In this document: in pieces, positions 38,291-47,051 of the stretch
How the letters are laid out: each line of letters opens with the position of its first letter
Position numbering within the stretch: position 1 is the stretch's first letter
Assembly (NCBI RefSeq): GCF_008086175.1
Contig: NZ_VSKM01000015.1
Location: 1 to 64,000 of the forward strand
Length of the DNA stretch: 64,000 nt
Direction of reading: 5' to 3'
From: Bizionia saleffrena
Lineage (GTDB): Bacteria > Bacteroidota > Bacteroidia > Flavobacteriales > Flavobacteriaceae
Program-made: the position numbers and the translations under genes
The notes under the pieces: generated by a model
Databases searched by the model: none
Seen by the model: only the letters and a program-made list of their open reading frames with translations
Told to the model about the DNA's origin: nothing

Positions 38291-39193
38291 TTGCATAAAA
38301 AAAACAAGCATAAAAACGGGTATAATTTTGACAATTTACGCGCTACAAATAAAGATTTAGAACCGTTTGTATTTACCAACACGCACGGCACGCAAACTAT
38401 AGATTTTGCAAAACCTGATGCTGTAAGAGCTTTAAATACGACTTTACTTAAAGCGCATTATACTATTTCACATTGGGACTTTCCTAAGGTTAATTTATGT
38501 CCGCCAATTCCTGGGCGTGTCGAGTACATACATTATATGGCCGATCTGCTAAAAATGCCAAAGCCTAATGCTAATATCAAAGTTTTAGATATTGGTACTG
38601 GGGCAAGCTGCATTTATCCACTACTAGGAAACGCAGAGTACGACTGGCAGTTCGTGGCAACCGACATCAGTGAAGGATCGCTAGCATCAGCACAGAAGAT
38701 AGTGGAGAAAAACAAGTTAAACGATGCTATTTCTTTTCGTTTACAACGGAATTCTGCTAATATTTTTAAAGGAATTTTAAGAGAGAATGATGCCTTTTCT
38801 TTGTCTATTTGCAATCCTCCATTTTATAAAAATGAAGCTGAAGCATTCGAAGCTACAACCCGAAAACTAAAAGGGTTAGGAAAATTAACAGACACTGTTG
38901 TTAGAAACTTTGCAGGAACGGCTCAAGAATTATGGTTTGAAGGTGGTGAAAAAGCCTTTTTACATACCTATTTATACGAAAGCTCACTTTACAAAAAGCA
39001 ATGCGTTTGGTACAGTAGTTTAGTGTCTAATAAAGCACACGTAAAATCGATGCAGGCGTCATTAAAAAAGCTTAATGCAGAAACCGTAAAGGTGATTACG
39101 ATGCCAATGGGTAACAAAGTGAGTAGAGTAGTAGCGTGGACCTTCTTTACAGATGAAGAATTAAAAGCAGCAATAAAAAATAATTACAAATGA
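38291..39193 (+). CDS. rlmF: 23S rRNA (adenine1618-N6)-methyltransferase RlmF
   Basis: 300 residues. RlmF methylates A1618 of 23S rRNA with SAM. The usual N-terminus HKKNKHKNGYNFDNL is read from a TTG at 38291, which is the only start that keeps it. KLNTFDFANP-like reads TIDFAKPDAVRALNTTLLKA. The SAM site is VLDIGTGASCIYPLLG near residue 100, and the catalytic NPPFYKNEAEAFEA is near 177. The C-terminal TMPMGNKVSRVVAWTF follows. It overlaps the bshB1 start by four bases, so they are translationally coupled. Confidence 0.93.
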   Translation: MHKKNKHKNGYNFDNLRATNKDLEPFVFTNTHGTQTIDFAKPDAVRALNTTLLKAHYTISHWDFPKVNLCPPIPGRVEYIHYMADLLKMPKPNANIKVLDIGTGASCIYPLLGNAEYDWQFVATDISEGSLASAQKIVEKNKLNDAISFRLQRNSANIFKGILRENDAFSLSICNPPFYKNEAEAFEATTRKLKGLGKLTDTVVRNFAGTAQELWFEGGEKAFLHTYLYESSLYKKQCVWYSSLVSNKAHVKSMQASLKKLNAETVKVITMPMGNKVSRVVAWTFFTDEELKAAIKNNYK

Positions 39194-39906
39194 AACTAGA
39201 TATATTAGCGTTTGGCGCACATCCTGACGATGTCGAGCTGGGAGCGGGAGGAACGATAGCCAAAGCCATACACGAAGGAAAAACAGTAGGGATAATCGAT
39301 TTAACACGTGGTGAATTAGGTACGCGTGGAACAGAACATACTAGAAAAGAAGAAGCTAAGGTGGCAGGTGAAACTTTAGGTGTATCAGTACGTGAGAATT
39401 TAGGTTTTGCTGATGGATTTTTTCGTAATGATAGAGCGCATCAGTTAGAAATTATACGATTGATTAGAAAATACCAACCTGAAATAGTGTTATGTAATGC
39501 TAAAGATGACCGGCACATCGATCACGGTAAAGGCAGTGCGTTAGTTAGTGATGCGTGTTTTTTAAGTGGATTACTTAAAATTGAAACTGAAAGTGATGGA
39601 AAACCACAAGAACATTGGCGGCCAAAGCAAGTGTATCATTATATACAATGGAAAAATAGTGAGCCAGATTTTGTAGTTGATGTTAGTGGGTTTATGGCGG
39701 TAAAACTAAAATCGGTCTTTGCTTATAAAACACAATTCTATGATAAGGACAGTAAACAGCCAGAAACGCCAATTACCAGTAAGAATTTTACCGATAGCAT
39801 AGAGTATAGAGCAAGAGATTTAGGACGCTTAATTAATGTTGATTATGCAGAAGGCTTTACCACAGACCGTTACGTAGCAGTGAAAAGTTTGTTCGATTTA
39901 ATTTAG
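39190..39906 (+). CDS. bshB1: Bacillithiol biosynthesis deacetylase BshB1
   Basis: 238 residues. BshB1 removes the acetyl group from GlcNAc-malate, giving GlcN-malate, the middle step of bacillithiol synthesis. It is a PIG-L zinc enzyme: FGAHPDDVELGAGGTIAK contains the HPDD metal site near residue 10, and NAKDDRHIDHGKGSALV carries the second His pair near 110. The ending YAEGFTTDRYVAVKSLFDL is characteristic of BshB1, including the late GF(T)TDRY region. bshA and bshC are not in this window. Its 5' end overlaps rlmF. Confidence 0.93.
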   Translation: MKLDILAFGAHPDDVELGAGGTIAKAIHEGKTVGIIDLTRGELGTRGTEHTRKEEAKVAGETLGVSVRENLGFADGFFRNDRAHQLEIIRLIRKYQPEIVLCNAKDDRHIDHGKGSALVSDACFLSGLLKIETESDGKPQEHWRPKQVYHYIQWKNSEPDFVVDVSGFMAVKLKSVFAYKTQFYDKDSKQPETPITSKNFTDSIEYRARDLGRLINVDYAEGFTTDRYVAVKSLFDLI

Positions 39907-39935
39907 AAAAAAATTAAAAATTTTGATAAAAATGC

Positions 39936-39966
39936 TTTGTAATAATTAGTAAATAATATACATTTG
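39936..39966 (+). promoter_or_regulatory. Bacteroidota-type promoter for tRNA-His
   Basis: TTTG at 39936-39939 and TACATTTG at 39959-39966 are separated by exactly 19 bases, a perfect match to the Bacteroidota sigma-70 consensus. The tRNA begins about 27 bases downstream. Confidence 0.8.
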
Positions 39967-39992
39967 CACACGCGTTAGTATAATGCAAAAAT

Positions 39993-40067
39993 GGTGGTTG
40001 TAGCTCAGTTGGTTAGAGCATCGGTTTGTGGTACCGAGGGTCGCGGGTTCGAATCCCGTCTCTCACC
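39993..40067 (+). tRNA. tRNA-His (GTG anticodon)
   Basis: The D-arm AGCTCAGTTGGTTAGAGC, the anticodon stem TCGGT/ACCGA with loop TTGTGGT (anticodon GTG), a 5-base variable loop, and a TTCGAAT T-loop are clear. An extra G at 39993 pairs with C at 40067, the G-1:C73 identity element of histidine tRNAs. CCA is not encoded. Within the acceptor stem, GTGGTTG against CTCTCAC leaves a T:C and a T:T mismatch next to a G:T, which is unusual. It has its own promoter and terminator. Confidence 0.88.
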
Positions 40068-40073
40068 CAAAAG

Positions 40074-40106
40074 TAAAAGCTTCTCTTTTTAAGAGGAGCT
40101 TTTTTT
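40074..40106 (+). terminator. Terminator after tRNA-His
   Basis: AAAAGCTTCTCTT and AAGAGGAGCTTTTTTT arms form a hairpin ending in a T-run about 8 bases after the tRNA. Confidence 0.8.
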
Positions 40107-40109
40107 GTA

Positions 40110-40620
40110 TGTGTTATTTTGGATTTATTTAGATTGTGCGCGCTTAAAAGGGATCATTCCTAAATGTTGTGTATAGAGCCGTCTAAATTTTTAAATATCC
40201 GCAATAGAGAATTCAATCTAATTCTTAATAACCTATAAAACGCTTCAACTGCGCTCAGGAGAAACTTAAGCCTCGGCTTGTTGGGTTTTCATTCTTTTCT
40301 AATTATTACTTTAAGAGCACTCTCTGGACTGCGCTCGAGGGGGGAGACGTTTAATACCTCTTAAATATATATTATACAACTTTAAGCTTTAGGTTGCTGT
40401 AGTGTTCAACAAATAGAGCGGGCTAAAAACAACATTTAGGACTGATTCGGTGTTAGCCTTATCCGAAATCAGTAGAAATCTAGTATATAAGTAGTGCATT
40501 AGATTTTCTAAATTTCATAGAGATTCTAATTTAAAAAATAGAATCGAGAAATTTGTTACTCACTATTCTTTGATAATTGATCACTATTTAACCGCTCACC
40601 AATTATCAAAACACTAAAAA
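40110..40620. other. Gene-free region with GC-rich islets
   Basis: About 500 bases without a credible gene. Two short GC-rich islets carry related words, ACTGCGCTCAGG near 40247 and ACTGCGCTCGAGG near 40328, in an otherwise AT-rich stretch. I see no promoter, tRNA or structured RNA. Confidence 0.4.
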
Positions 40621-40623
40621 ATA

Positions 40624-40664
40624 AAAAGGCTTAATAATAAACAGTGTTTACTATTAAGCCTTTC
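40624..40664 (-). terminator. Terminator after M28 peptidase
   Basis: AAAGGCTTAATA and TATTAAGCCTTT arms extended by TAAAC/GTTTA form a long hairpin about 30 bases past the peptidase stop on the minus strand, followed by a T-rich tract. Confidence 0.8.
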
Positions 40665-40691
40665 TTTACGTCTTGATATTTTTTAGCCTAA

Positions 40692-42245
40692 TTATTTTGC
40701 TGATCTATCCACAATAATACGGGCGTCGCGATTAGCCAACTCCCAAGCCGTGTAAAATACTAAGCGAGCGCGATTTTCTAATAAATCATATTCGATTTTA
40801 TCAGGTGTATCGCCAGGCTTATGGTAATCGTCGTGTGTTCCGTTGAAATAGAAAATACAAGGAATATTGTTTTTAGCGAAGTTATAGTGGTCAGAACGGT
40901 AGTAAAAACGGTTCGGATCGTTTTCTGCATTAAACGTGTAATCTAGATCAATGTTCATAAACTTCGAGTTCATTGTTTCAGAAATAGCGTGTAATTCTGA
41001 ACTTAATTTATCGCTACCAATAAGGTAAATGTAGTTTCTATTTTTCTTTTCACGTTTAGGGTCGAGACGGCCAATCATATCAATATTTAAATTTGCTACC
41101 GTATTTACTAATGGAAAAATAGGATCGTGATCTGTATAATAGCTAGAACCTAAAAGTCCTTTTTCCTCGGCAGTGACGTTTAAAAATACCACAGAACGCT
41201 TTGGTCCGAAACCATCAGCTTTTGCTTTTGCGAAGGCTTGAGCAATTTCTAAAACAGCAACTGTTCCAGAACCATCATCATCGGCACCATTATAAATTTC
41301 ACCGTCTTTAACACCTTCGTGATCTAAATGCGCAGAGATTACAATGTATTCGTCTGGCTTTTCACTTCCTTTAATAACAGCAGCAACGTTTTCTGACATG
41401 ATTTTTTCAGAATTGTTAGTGAATTCTAAAGTCATTTTTGTTGAAACGATTTTTGCTGTATTATTGGTTTCAATATCACTCACTAAACTTTTTGCTAAGT
41501 CGGTATTAATTATAAAGTAATACATTTCATTCGTATCAACGTCTAACGTCATACGTCCGCTTGGATTCCCATATCTAAGCGCGGCCATTTTGTACACTTC
41601 TGGGTAATAAAATAACACGGCTTTAGCCCCTTTTTCTTTAGCAATATCTCTTTTCTTAGCAAATTGCGTTCTATATTCAGACCACTCTGAAGTTTCAGTC
41701 GTTCCTGTTATAAGGTACGTTCCATCTGCATTTTTAGGTTCTCCAGATTTAATAACCACCACTTTATTTTTTACATCTAATCCGTCGTAACTAGAATATG
41801 TTTCATTTTCAAAACCAAAACCAACATAAACAATCTCGTTGGCCGTAATAGTTTGCGTATTTCCAGCACCCACCGATATTAAATCGTCAATGTAAGTAAA
41901 GGCTTCTCCGTTTACGTTTATCGCAACATCGGGCTTTCCTAAGACTTGTAAAGGCACATTTTGAAAGTAATTACCATCTTTTTTTGCAGCAGGAACGCCG
42001 TCTTTAATGTAGTAATCTCTAATGTAGTCTACCGCCATTTTCTGACCCGGTTTTCCAGTATCTCGGCCTTCAAACTCATCAGATGCATACGTGTACAGCA
42101 TCGTTTTTAATTCTGCCTGAGTAATCGTGTTGGCATACACCGAAGGATCGGCAGTTTGTTGTGTTGTTTTAGTCGTACTCTGAGTTGTGCTACCACAAGC
42201 AGAAAAAAGAAGCGATAAGGCAACTAGATAAAGTGCTTTTTTCAT
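40692..42245 (-). CDS. M28-family metallopeptidase lipoprotein
   Basis: 517 residues from the ATG at 42245, chosen because MKKALYLVALSLLFSACGS is a lipoprotein signal with Cys at 17. An upstream in-frame start would bury it. An M28 Zn-aminopeptidase domain lies in the C-terminal half: ISAHLDHEG near residue 307, GADDDGSGTVAVLEIAQAF with the bridging Asp, LNVTAEEKGLLGSSYY with the catalytic Glu pair, and NIDMIGRLDP with the third acidic ligand. A PA-like insert precedes it. It probably degrades peptides at the cell surface. It is a single gene with its own terminator. Confidence 0.9.
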   Translation of the reverse strand: MKKALYLVALSLLFSACGSTTQSTTKTTQQTADPSVYANTITQAELKTMLYTYASDEFEGRDTGKPGQKMAVDYIRDYYIKDGVPAAKKDGNYFQNVPLQVLGKPDVAINVNGEAFTYIDDLISVGAGNTQTITANEIVYVGFGFENETYSSYDGLDVKNKVVVIKSGEPKNADGTYLITGTTETSEWSEYRTQFAKKRDIAKEKGAKAVLFYYPEVYKMAALRYGNPSGRMTLDVDTNEMYYFIINTDLAKSLVSDIETNNTAKIVSTKMTLEFTNNSEKIMSENVAAVIKGSEKPDEYIVISAHLDHEGVKDGEIYNGADDDGSGTVAVLEIAQAFAKAKADGFGPKRSVVFLNVTAEEKGLLGSSYYTDHDPIFPLVNTVANLNIDMIGRLDPKREKKNRNYIYLIGSDKLSSELHAISETMNSKFMNIDLDYTFNAENDPNRFYYRSDHYNFAKNNIPCIFYFNGTHDDYHKPGDTPDKIEYDLLENRARLVFYTAWELANRDARIIVDRSAK

Positions 42246-42317
42246 AAAAGAATGTCTATAATAAGTTAGATTAATTGCTAAAAATACGAGAAATAAAGGG
42301 GCTTTTAGCAATGCTTT

Positions 42318-42345
42318 AACACTCTTTAACACTCTTTAACACTCT
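42318..42345. repeat. Tandem 10-base repeat
   Basis: AACACTCTTT is repeated head to tail, with a third partial copy AACACTC, about 75 bases upstream of the peptidase start codon. Copies are identical. Confidence 0.7.
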
Positions 42346-42644
42346 AAATATCTTCACTATGGTATTATTTATAGTCTAAGATTGCCTGAGAGCGAAGCTG
42401 CGCCAGAAATAAGTGGTGCTGCAACTACGGCCATAGGGCGATAGCCCCGTTGCGCGTGTCTCTAAGTATTTGATAAATGGGGGTGAAGATTATTACAGCA
42501 AAATATATCCAGAATATTATGATTTGCAGAATTGTAATGACTAGAGCGTTCGTATTTTTTTTAGAATAGGTATGTAATGTAACAAAGAAGTGCCCTTTAG
42601 ACTAGAGTCTTCAGGATAGTGCTTTACTATGCGTTTGGATACTA
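42346..42644. other. Gene-free region
   Basis: About 300 bases with a GC-rich patch near 42385-42465 (GAGAGCGAAGCTGCGCC and a GGGCGATAGCCCC hairpin) in AT-rich surroundings. No open frame, promoter or RNA gene is visible. Confidence 0.4.
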
Positions 42645-42989
42645 TTAATCTGCAATATCACTATCAATAATTTCAATGTCTTCCAATTCATTCATAGAGT
42701 CTTCAAGCGAGCTTTCTTCACGTAACTCTAATTGTTCAGTATCGCCAACTTCAGTTGTAGAATATACCGTTTGGTACGTTGCAATGGCAAAAGCAATTAT
42801 GGTTAATAAAAAGATAAGTTGTGTAGTGTGCGTTGGTTTGTGTGCTTTTTTAGACTTGAAAAAACCTAAAAGACCGAATAGAATAGCTAAAATTGCTGGA
42901 ATAAACGATAATATGTATAAGGGTAATATCGCTAAGATAACTGCTAAGATAGAGGTGATTAAACCAAGAATAATAAATGTAAGTCTCAT
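42645..42989 (-). CDS. Small membrane protein, acidic tail
   Basis: 114 residues. Two closely spaced hydrophobic segments (about 3-25 and 26-45) and a third (about 57-75) are followed by an acidic tail with LEDSMNELEDIEIIDSDIAD. No family is recognised. It begins seven bases after the stop of the DUF3108 gene, so they form a unit. The acidic cytoplasmic or periplasmic tail may bind a partner, but nothing more can be said. Confidence 0.7.
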   Translation of the reverse strand: MRLTFIILGLITSILAVILAILPLYILSFIPAILAILFGLLGFFKSKKAHKPTHTTQLIFLLTIIAFAIATYQTVYSTTEVGDTEQLELREESSLEDSMNELEDIEIIDSDIAD

Positions 42990-42996
42990 AATTTTA

Positions 42997-43779
42997 TTAG
43001 TTTTTTAGACCGCTAACGTCTTTGATTCGTAATTCTCCGCTACCAACAGCGACTTTAAATTTAGCAAATACTGGTATTTTGTTTTGATCTGCCGATAACC
43101 ATAGGAAGTTACTGTTTCCTTTTAAAACATCGTTACCAATAACGTTTAGTTTTAGTTTGTAGCATTGCATTTTACCAAGTGCAGTGTTTAAGGTTTCTTT
43201 ACCCATCATTGTAAAAGAAAACTTGGTTTCTTTGTTATCGAATAACACCGTAAACGTATCGCTGGCACCTACTGGTGCTTTATGGATATCTAAAGTACGT
43301 AATTGATATAATGTGGCCATAATATCGCGTGTACCCGCTGTAATAGTAACGGTACTATTACGGTCCCAGAAACCAGATTCGAAATTCTTGCTTTTCTTAC
43401 GCAGTACACTTTTTACTGTTCGGGTTTTGTGGTTGTAGTTGTACTTAACGTATTTATAGTAACCCCCTTCGTTAATTTCTCGTTTGTATAAGTATGGTGT
43501 TACTGTTTTTGGGCTTACGTAACTTTCGTATAAATCGCGAATTTTAAAAAAGCTATCCCATTTAGAATAGGTTGTTGCTGTCCCTTTTAATCTCAAAAGT
43601 GTTGCCGATGATGTTTTTACCTCGCTAGTTTCCATCGTTACCTGCGCTAAATCTGTCATTAAACCAGACATATTGTAAGACGCCGTAAAAGTAAGTTTCT
43701 CTCCTGCTATAAACGCGTTATTCTGTGCCTCTATAGAGAGACTCGTTAACAATAATAACGCAATAAGTAATCGTTGCAT
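42997..43779 (-). CDS. DUF3108 periplasmic protein
   Basis: 260 residues with a signal peptide (RLLIALLLLTSLSIEAQ). The mature start NNAFIAGEKLTFTASYNMSG is the family opening: the GExLxYxxxYxx pattern of DUF3108. Later segments, such as FKIRDLYESYVSPKTVTPYL and FLWLSADQNKIPVFAKFKVA then VGSGELRI, also fit. The fold is a lipocalin-like beta structure and the function is unknown. It is first in a unit with a small acidic-tailed membrane protein. Confidence 0.88.
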   Translation of the reverse strand: MQRLLIALLLLTSLSIEAQNNAFIAGEKLTFTASYNMSGLMTDLAQVTMETSEVKTSSATLLRLKGTATTYSKWDSFFKIRDLYESYVSPKTVTPYLYKREINEGGYYKYVKYNYNHKTRTVKSVLRKKSKNFESGFWDRNSTVTITAGTRDIMATLYQLRTLDIHKAPVGASDTFTVLFDNKETKFSFTMMGKETLNTALGKMQCYKLKLNVIGNDVLKGNSNFLWLSADQNKIPVFAKFKVAVGSGELRIKDVSGLKN

Positions 43780-44033
43780 AAATATAATATTAGTTTTTTA
43801 AAACGGTTAATTAATCATTTATTGTTCCAAAGGTATTATTAAAATAGTTTAGAAAAAAGCGTAGAAAATAAATACATAAAACGACCAATACATTACAGAT
43901 AGTTAGTGCCTAAAATAATCTTAGTTGTTAATTTTTATCCATATTGATTTGTTAAATTGTCCACTATAAAAAGACTCCAAAATACTATTTAGTTTGCTTA
44001 GCTTTGCAACTTTTATAACCCTTTTTTTAAACT

Positions 44034-45032
44034 ATGGATTCGTTAACACAAATAGTATTAGGTGCCGCAGTCGGCGAGGCCGTTTTAGGTCGGAAAATTG
44101 GTAACCGTGCTATGTTATACGGAGCGATAGCAGGAACCATTCCTGATTTAGATATTATCGCGTCTTTTTTTACTAATACGGTTAGTGCTCTGGAAATTCA
44201 TCGTGGGTTTACCCATTCTATATTCTTTTCGGTTGTTTTTGCACCTGTTTTCGCGTGGCTCGTTACCAGATACGATAAACATAAATCTATAAAAGATTGG
44301 TCGTGGTTGTTTTTCTGGACCTTTATTACGCATCCTATTCTAGATGCGCATACTACTTGGGGGACACAGTTGTTTTGGCCGTTCGACTTACGACTAGCCT
44401 TCAAAACCATTTTTGTTATCGATCCGCTATACACGCTGCCTTTTTTAGTATTTCTAATTATGGCGCTATTGCAGCATAGAAGTTCTAATAAACGGCGTAA
44501 GTATAATCGTTTAGGATTATTAGTGAGTACTTTGTATTTAGCGTTAACCTTTGTAAGTAAGGGGATTGCTTACAATATGTTCGAAAATGCGTTAGAAGAA
44601 CAAGGACTTGTTTATAACGAATTAGAAACTAAACCCGCACCATTTAACACCATATTATGGTGTGCGAATGTAGAAACCGATAGCCACTATTTAATAGGCT
44701 ATTATTCTTTTTTCGATTCGCAGCCCATTACATTTATACCTTACCCTAAACATCACGAATATTTAGGAGATTTAATCCACTCCGAAAAAATACAACGTAT
44801 GATTGCCATTTCTAAAGGTTGGTACACGATAACTAAAAAAGAGGGGGATTTATACTTTAACGATTTGCGCTTCGGGTTATTAAGTATTCAACCGGAAGCT
44901 AAAAATTTCGTATTTAGTTATTTAATTGCTGTTGCTAAAGATGGCGACGTCAGTTTAATTGAGGCGCCAAAAGGCAGTCGAGAAGGTAAAAAGTTACTGA
45001 TTGACTTATGGCAGCGCGTTAAAGGGAATTAA
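44034..45032 (+). CDS. YdjM-like metal-dependent membrane hydrolase
   Basis: 332 residues. The N-terminus DSLTQIVLGAAVGEAVLGRK followed by GNRAMLYGAIAGTIPDLDII is diagnostic of the YdjM/DUF457 family. HRGFTHSIFF near residue 57 and THPILDAHTTWGTQLFWPFD near 103 contain His and Asp residues resembling a metal site. About four membrane helices lie in the first half; the second half is soluble. Homologues have been linked to SOS-regulated or membrane-stress genes in enterobacteria, but the substrate is unknown. A TAGCTTTG box is present about 25 bases upstream. Confidence 0.88.
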   Translation: MDSLTQIVLGAAVGEAVLGRKIGNRAMLYGAIAGTIPDLDIIASFFTNTVSALEIHRGFTHSIFFSVVFAPVFAWLVTRYDKHKSIKDWSWLFFWTFITHPILDAHTTWGTQLFWPFDLRLAFKTIFVIDPLYTLPFLVFLIMALLQHRSSNKRRKYNRLGLLVSTLYLALTFVSKGIAYNMFENALEEQGLVYNELETKPAPFNTILWCANVETDSHYLIGYYSFFDSQPITFIPYPKHHEYLGDLIHSEKIQRMIAISKGWYTITKKEGDLYFNDLRFGLLSIQPEAKNFVFSYLIAVAKDGDVSLIEAPKGSREGKKLLIDLWQRVKGN

Positions 45033-45518
45033 GGTGCTTGTTTATAGAGTGGTTTTATAAGGTATAGTTTTTTAATATTCTGTAATTCAAAAAATGAAGG
45101 AAACTACTTAAGTTTCTTAATTCAAGGAGAGTGGTAGTTAGAAAGTGCTGTGAGCCAGTGAGTAAACGCTTGGTTTTTATTTCTTGCGTATTTTTTCTAT
45201 ACTCCTTTCCCCTTATCTTTTTTGTACAATAAGATTGCGTTTAATTTTTACTTAACAGGTTATAGATTGTTCATTCCGTTAAGGTTCGTATCCTAATTTA
45301 ATAGCGCGTAAGCTTCAACAGTTGTAACTATCTATTAGATCCTGAATTGAAGTAAGAAACCAATCAATAGACAACGGCCTATATGTAATTGTTTTCATAC
45401 AGATTGATATGGTAATAAAATATAAAGTCTTATCTTATATTGGAGTAATCTCAAAAGATTATTGTATCTTAATACCGATTATAAACCCGTAGTTTACTGC
45501 TTTAAAATTTGTTGAATT
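45033..45518. other. Gene-free region upstream of the cbpA unit
   Basis: About 485 AT-rich bases with no open frame on either strand worth calling. No consensus promoter or hairpin is evident. It presumably includes the promoter of the following three-gene unit. Confidence 0.4.
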
Positions 45519-45731
45519 ATGAAATCTCTTCACAATCTTTTAAATAAAATTACCATACTTACTATGCGAATTAAGACGGAATATCCAGAATTGTATGTGC
45601 ATTTAGATGAGGATCCTATTACCATACCATCGTTGCAGCATCCACATATGGATAGTGCCATTATGAAAGAGTATATTTGTAGCTTGAAATCACTGATTAA
45701 ATCGCATTTAAAACCACATCCTAATCACTAA
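45519..45731 (+). CDS. Small acidic/basic protein ahead of CbpA
   Basis: 70 residues, soluble, no signal peptide. It reads [20 protein letters not shown] then [16 protein letters not shown] and a helical C-terminal part ([19 protein letters not shown]). The stop codon overlaps the cbpA start codon (TAATG), so it is translationally coupled to the J-domain gene. I believe similar short genes occupy this position in other flavobacteria, with the EYPELY and DENPITIPS-type block conserved, but I cannot name a family. A role as a co-chaperone or client adaptor is a guess. Confidence 0.7.
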   Translation: MKSLHNLLNKITILTMRIKTEYPELYVHLDEDPITIPSLQHPHMDSAIMKEYICSLKSLIKSHLKPHPNH

Positions 45732-46615
45732 TGGCATATATTGACTACTATAAAGTTTTAGAGGTGTCTAAAGACGCTTCAGATAAAGACATAAAAAAAG
45801 CGTACCGAAAACTCGCCAGAAAACACCATCCCGATCTTAACCCCAACGATAAAGAAGCTGAAAAACGATTTAAAGAAATAAACGAAGCGAACGAGGTCTT
45901 AAGTAATTCTGAAAATCGGAAAAAATACGATGCTCATGGTGAACATTGGCAAAATGCAGAAGCTTACGAACAAGCGCAGAGACAGCAAAGCAGGCAACAG
46001 TATGATAGACAGCGGGGGTCGCAACAGTCTGGCGATGATGACTTTTCTGATTTTTTTAGTTCGATGTTTGGCGGACGTTCGCAATCTCGAGGGCGACAGG
46101 TTAAGTTTAGAGGTCAAGATTTTAATGCCGAATTACAAATCGATATTAAAGAGGCTTATACCACCCACAAACGAACACTGACTGTAAATGGTAAAAACAT
46201 TCGTATTACTATTCCGGCAGGAGTAGAGAATGGGCAAGTCATAAAAATTAAAGGGCACGGTGGCGAAGGTGTTAATGGTGGCCCTAATGGTGACCTACTC
46301 ATCGCTTTTTCTATAAAAAATACCACTGTTTTTAAACGGGATGGCGATAACTTGTATACTTCTGCCGATTTGGACTTATATACAGCGTTATTAGGAGGAG
46401 AGTTAACAGTAGACACCTTTAACGGTAAAGTGAAACTAACGATTAAGCCAGAAACACAAAACGGAGCAAAAGTAAAATTAAAAGGTAAGGGTTTTCCGAA
46501 GTATAAAAAAGACGGTCAGTTTGGCGACCTATTTGTAAGTTATAACGTTGTAACACCAACGATGCTTACCGATAAGGAAAAAGAACTCTTTACCGAACTC
46601 TCAAAATTACGATAA
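45731..46615 (+). CDS. cbpA: CbpA-type DnaJ co-chaperone
   Basis: 294 residues. The N-terminal J domain has [20 protein letters not shown] and the HPD motif in [10 protein letters not shown] near residue 33, which stimulates DnaK. A Gln/Arg/Ser-rich linker with [15 protein letters not shown] follows (about 85-115). The C-terminal client-binding domains start near 128 with [20 protein letters not shown] and have [20 protein letters not shown] then [12 protein letters not shown]. No zinc-finger repeats are present, so it is CbpA rather than DnaJ. It is second of three coupled genes, followed one base later by cbpM. Confidence 0.94.
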   Translation: MAYIDYYKVLEVSKDASDKDIKKAYRKLARKHHPDLNPNDKEAEKRFKEINEANEVLSNSENRKKYDAHGEHWQNAEAYEQAQRQQSRQQYDRQRGSQQSGDDDFSDFFSSMFGGRSQSRGRQVKFRGQDFNAELQIDIKEAYTTHKRTLTVNGKNIRITIPAGVENGQVIKIKGHGGEGVNGGPNGDLLIAFSIKNTTVFKRDGDNLYTSADLDLYTALLGGELTVDTFNGKVKLTIKPETQNGAKVKLKGKGFPKYKKDGQFGDLFVSYNVVTPTMLTDKEKELFTELSKLR

Positions 46616-46616
46616 A

Positions 46617-46907
46617 ATGGATACAACACACCTAATTTCTATACAACAGTTTTGTAAGCATTATCAAGTTCCCATAACATTTATTAGTGCGTTACAAGAG
46701 TACGAATTGGTTGAAATTACGATTACCGAAACTGACCAATTTATAAAAACAACACAACTTAATAATGTTGAAAAAATGATGCGTTTGCATTATGATCTCG
46801 ATATTAATTTAGAAGGTATTGATGCGATTTATAACTTATTACAACAAGTTGAAAAACTTCAAGGAGAAGTATTAAATCTTAGAAATAAGTTGAATACTTA
46901 CGAGTAA
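46617..46907 (+). CDS. cbpM: Chaperone modulator CbpM
   Basis: 96 residues, MerR-like fold. CbpM binds the CbpA J domain and blocks its co-chaperone and DNA-binding activities. The sequence has ISIQQFCKHYQVPITFISAL with QEYELVEI, the family opening, MMRLHYDLDINLEGIDAIYN at about 57-76, and a C-terminal coiled segment LLQQVEKLQGEVLNLRNKL. It begins one base after the cbpA stop, the conserved cbpA-cbpM arrangement. Confidence 0.92.
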   Translation: MDTTHLISIQQFCKHYQVPITFISALQEYELVEITITETDQFIKTTQLNNVEKMMRLHYDLDINLEGIDAIYNLLQQVEKLQGEVLNLRNKLNTYE

Positions 46908-46970
46908 TTGCAGCTCGTTTAAATTTTTAACATATATACTGTATTTAAATTTTTAAAAAGACTGTGTTTA

Positions 46971-46986
46971 ACTGATTGCAATCAGT
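46971..46986. promoter_or_regulatory. Perfect 16-base palindrome
   Basis: ACTGATTGCAATCAGT is perfectly self-complementary. It lies about 65 bases upstream of the PNPOx-like gene and 65 bases after cbpM. A perfect palindrome of this size in an intergenic gap is a plausible operator. Confidence 0.5.
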
Positions 46987-47051
46987 AATGAAAGGTATTT
47001 AATTGGGTAGATAAGCGTTTCCATAATGAGTATAAAGTAAAATAATTAAGA

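Noticed and set aside
42645-42989. Plus-strand 110-codon frame at 42676-43008
   Set aside because: It is antisense to the small acidic-tailed membrane gene, which is in operon spacing with the DUF3108 gene.
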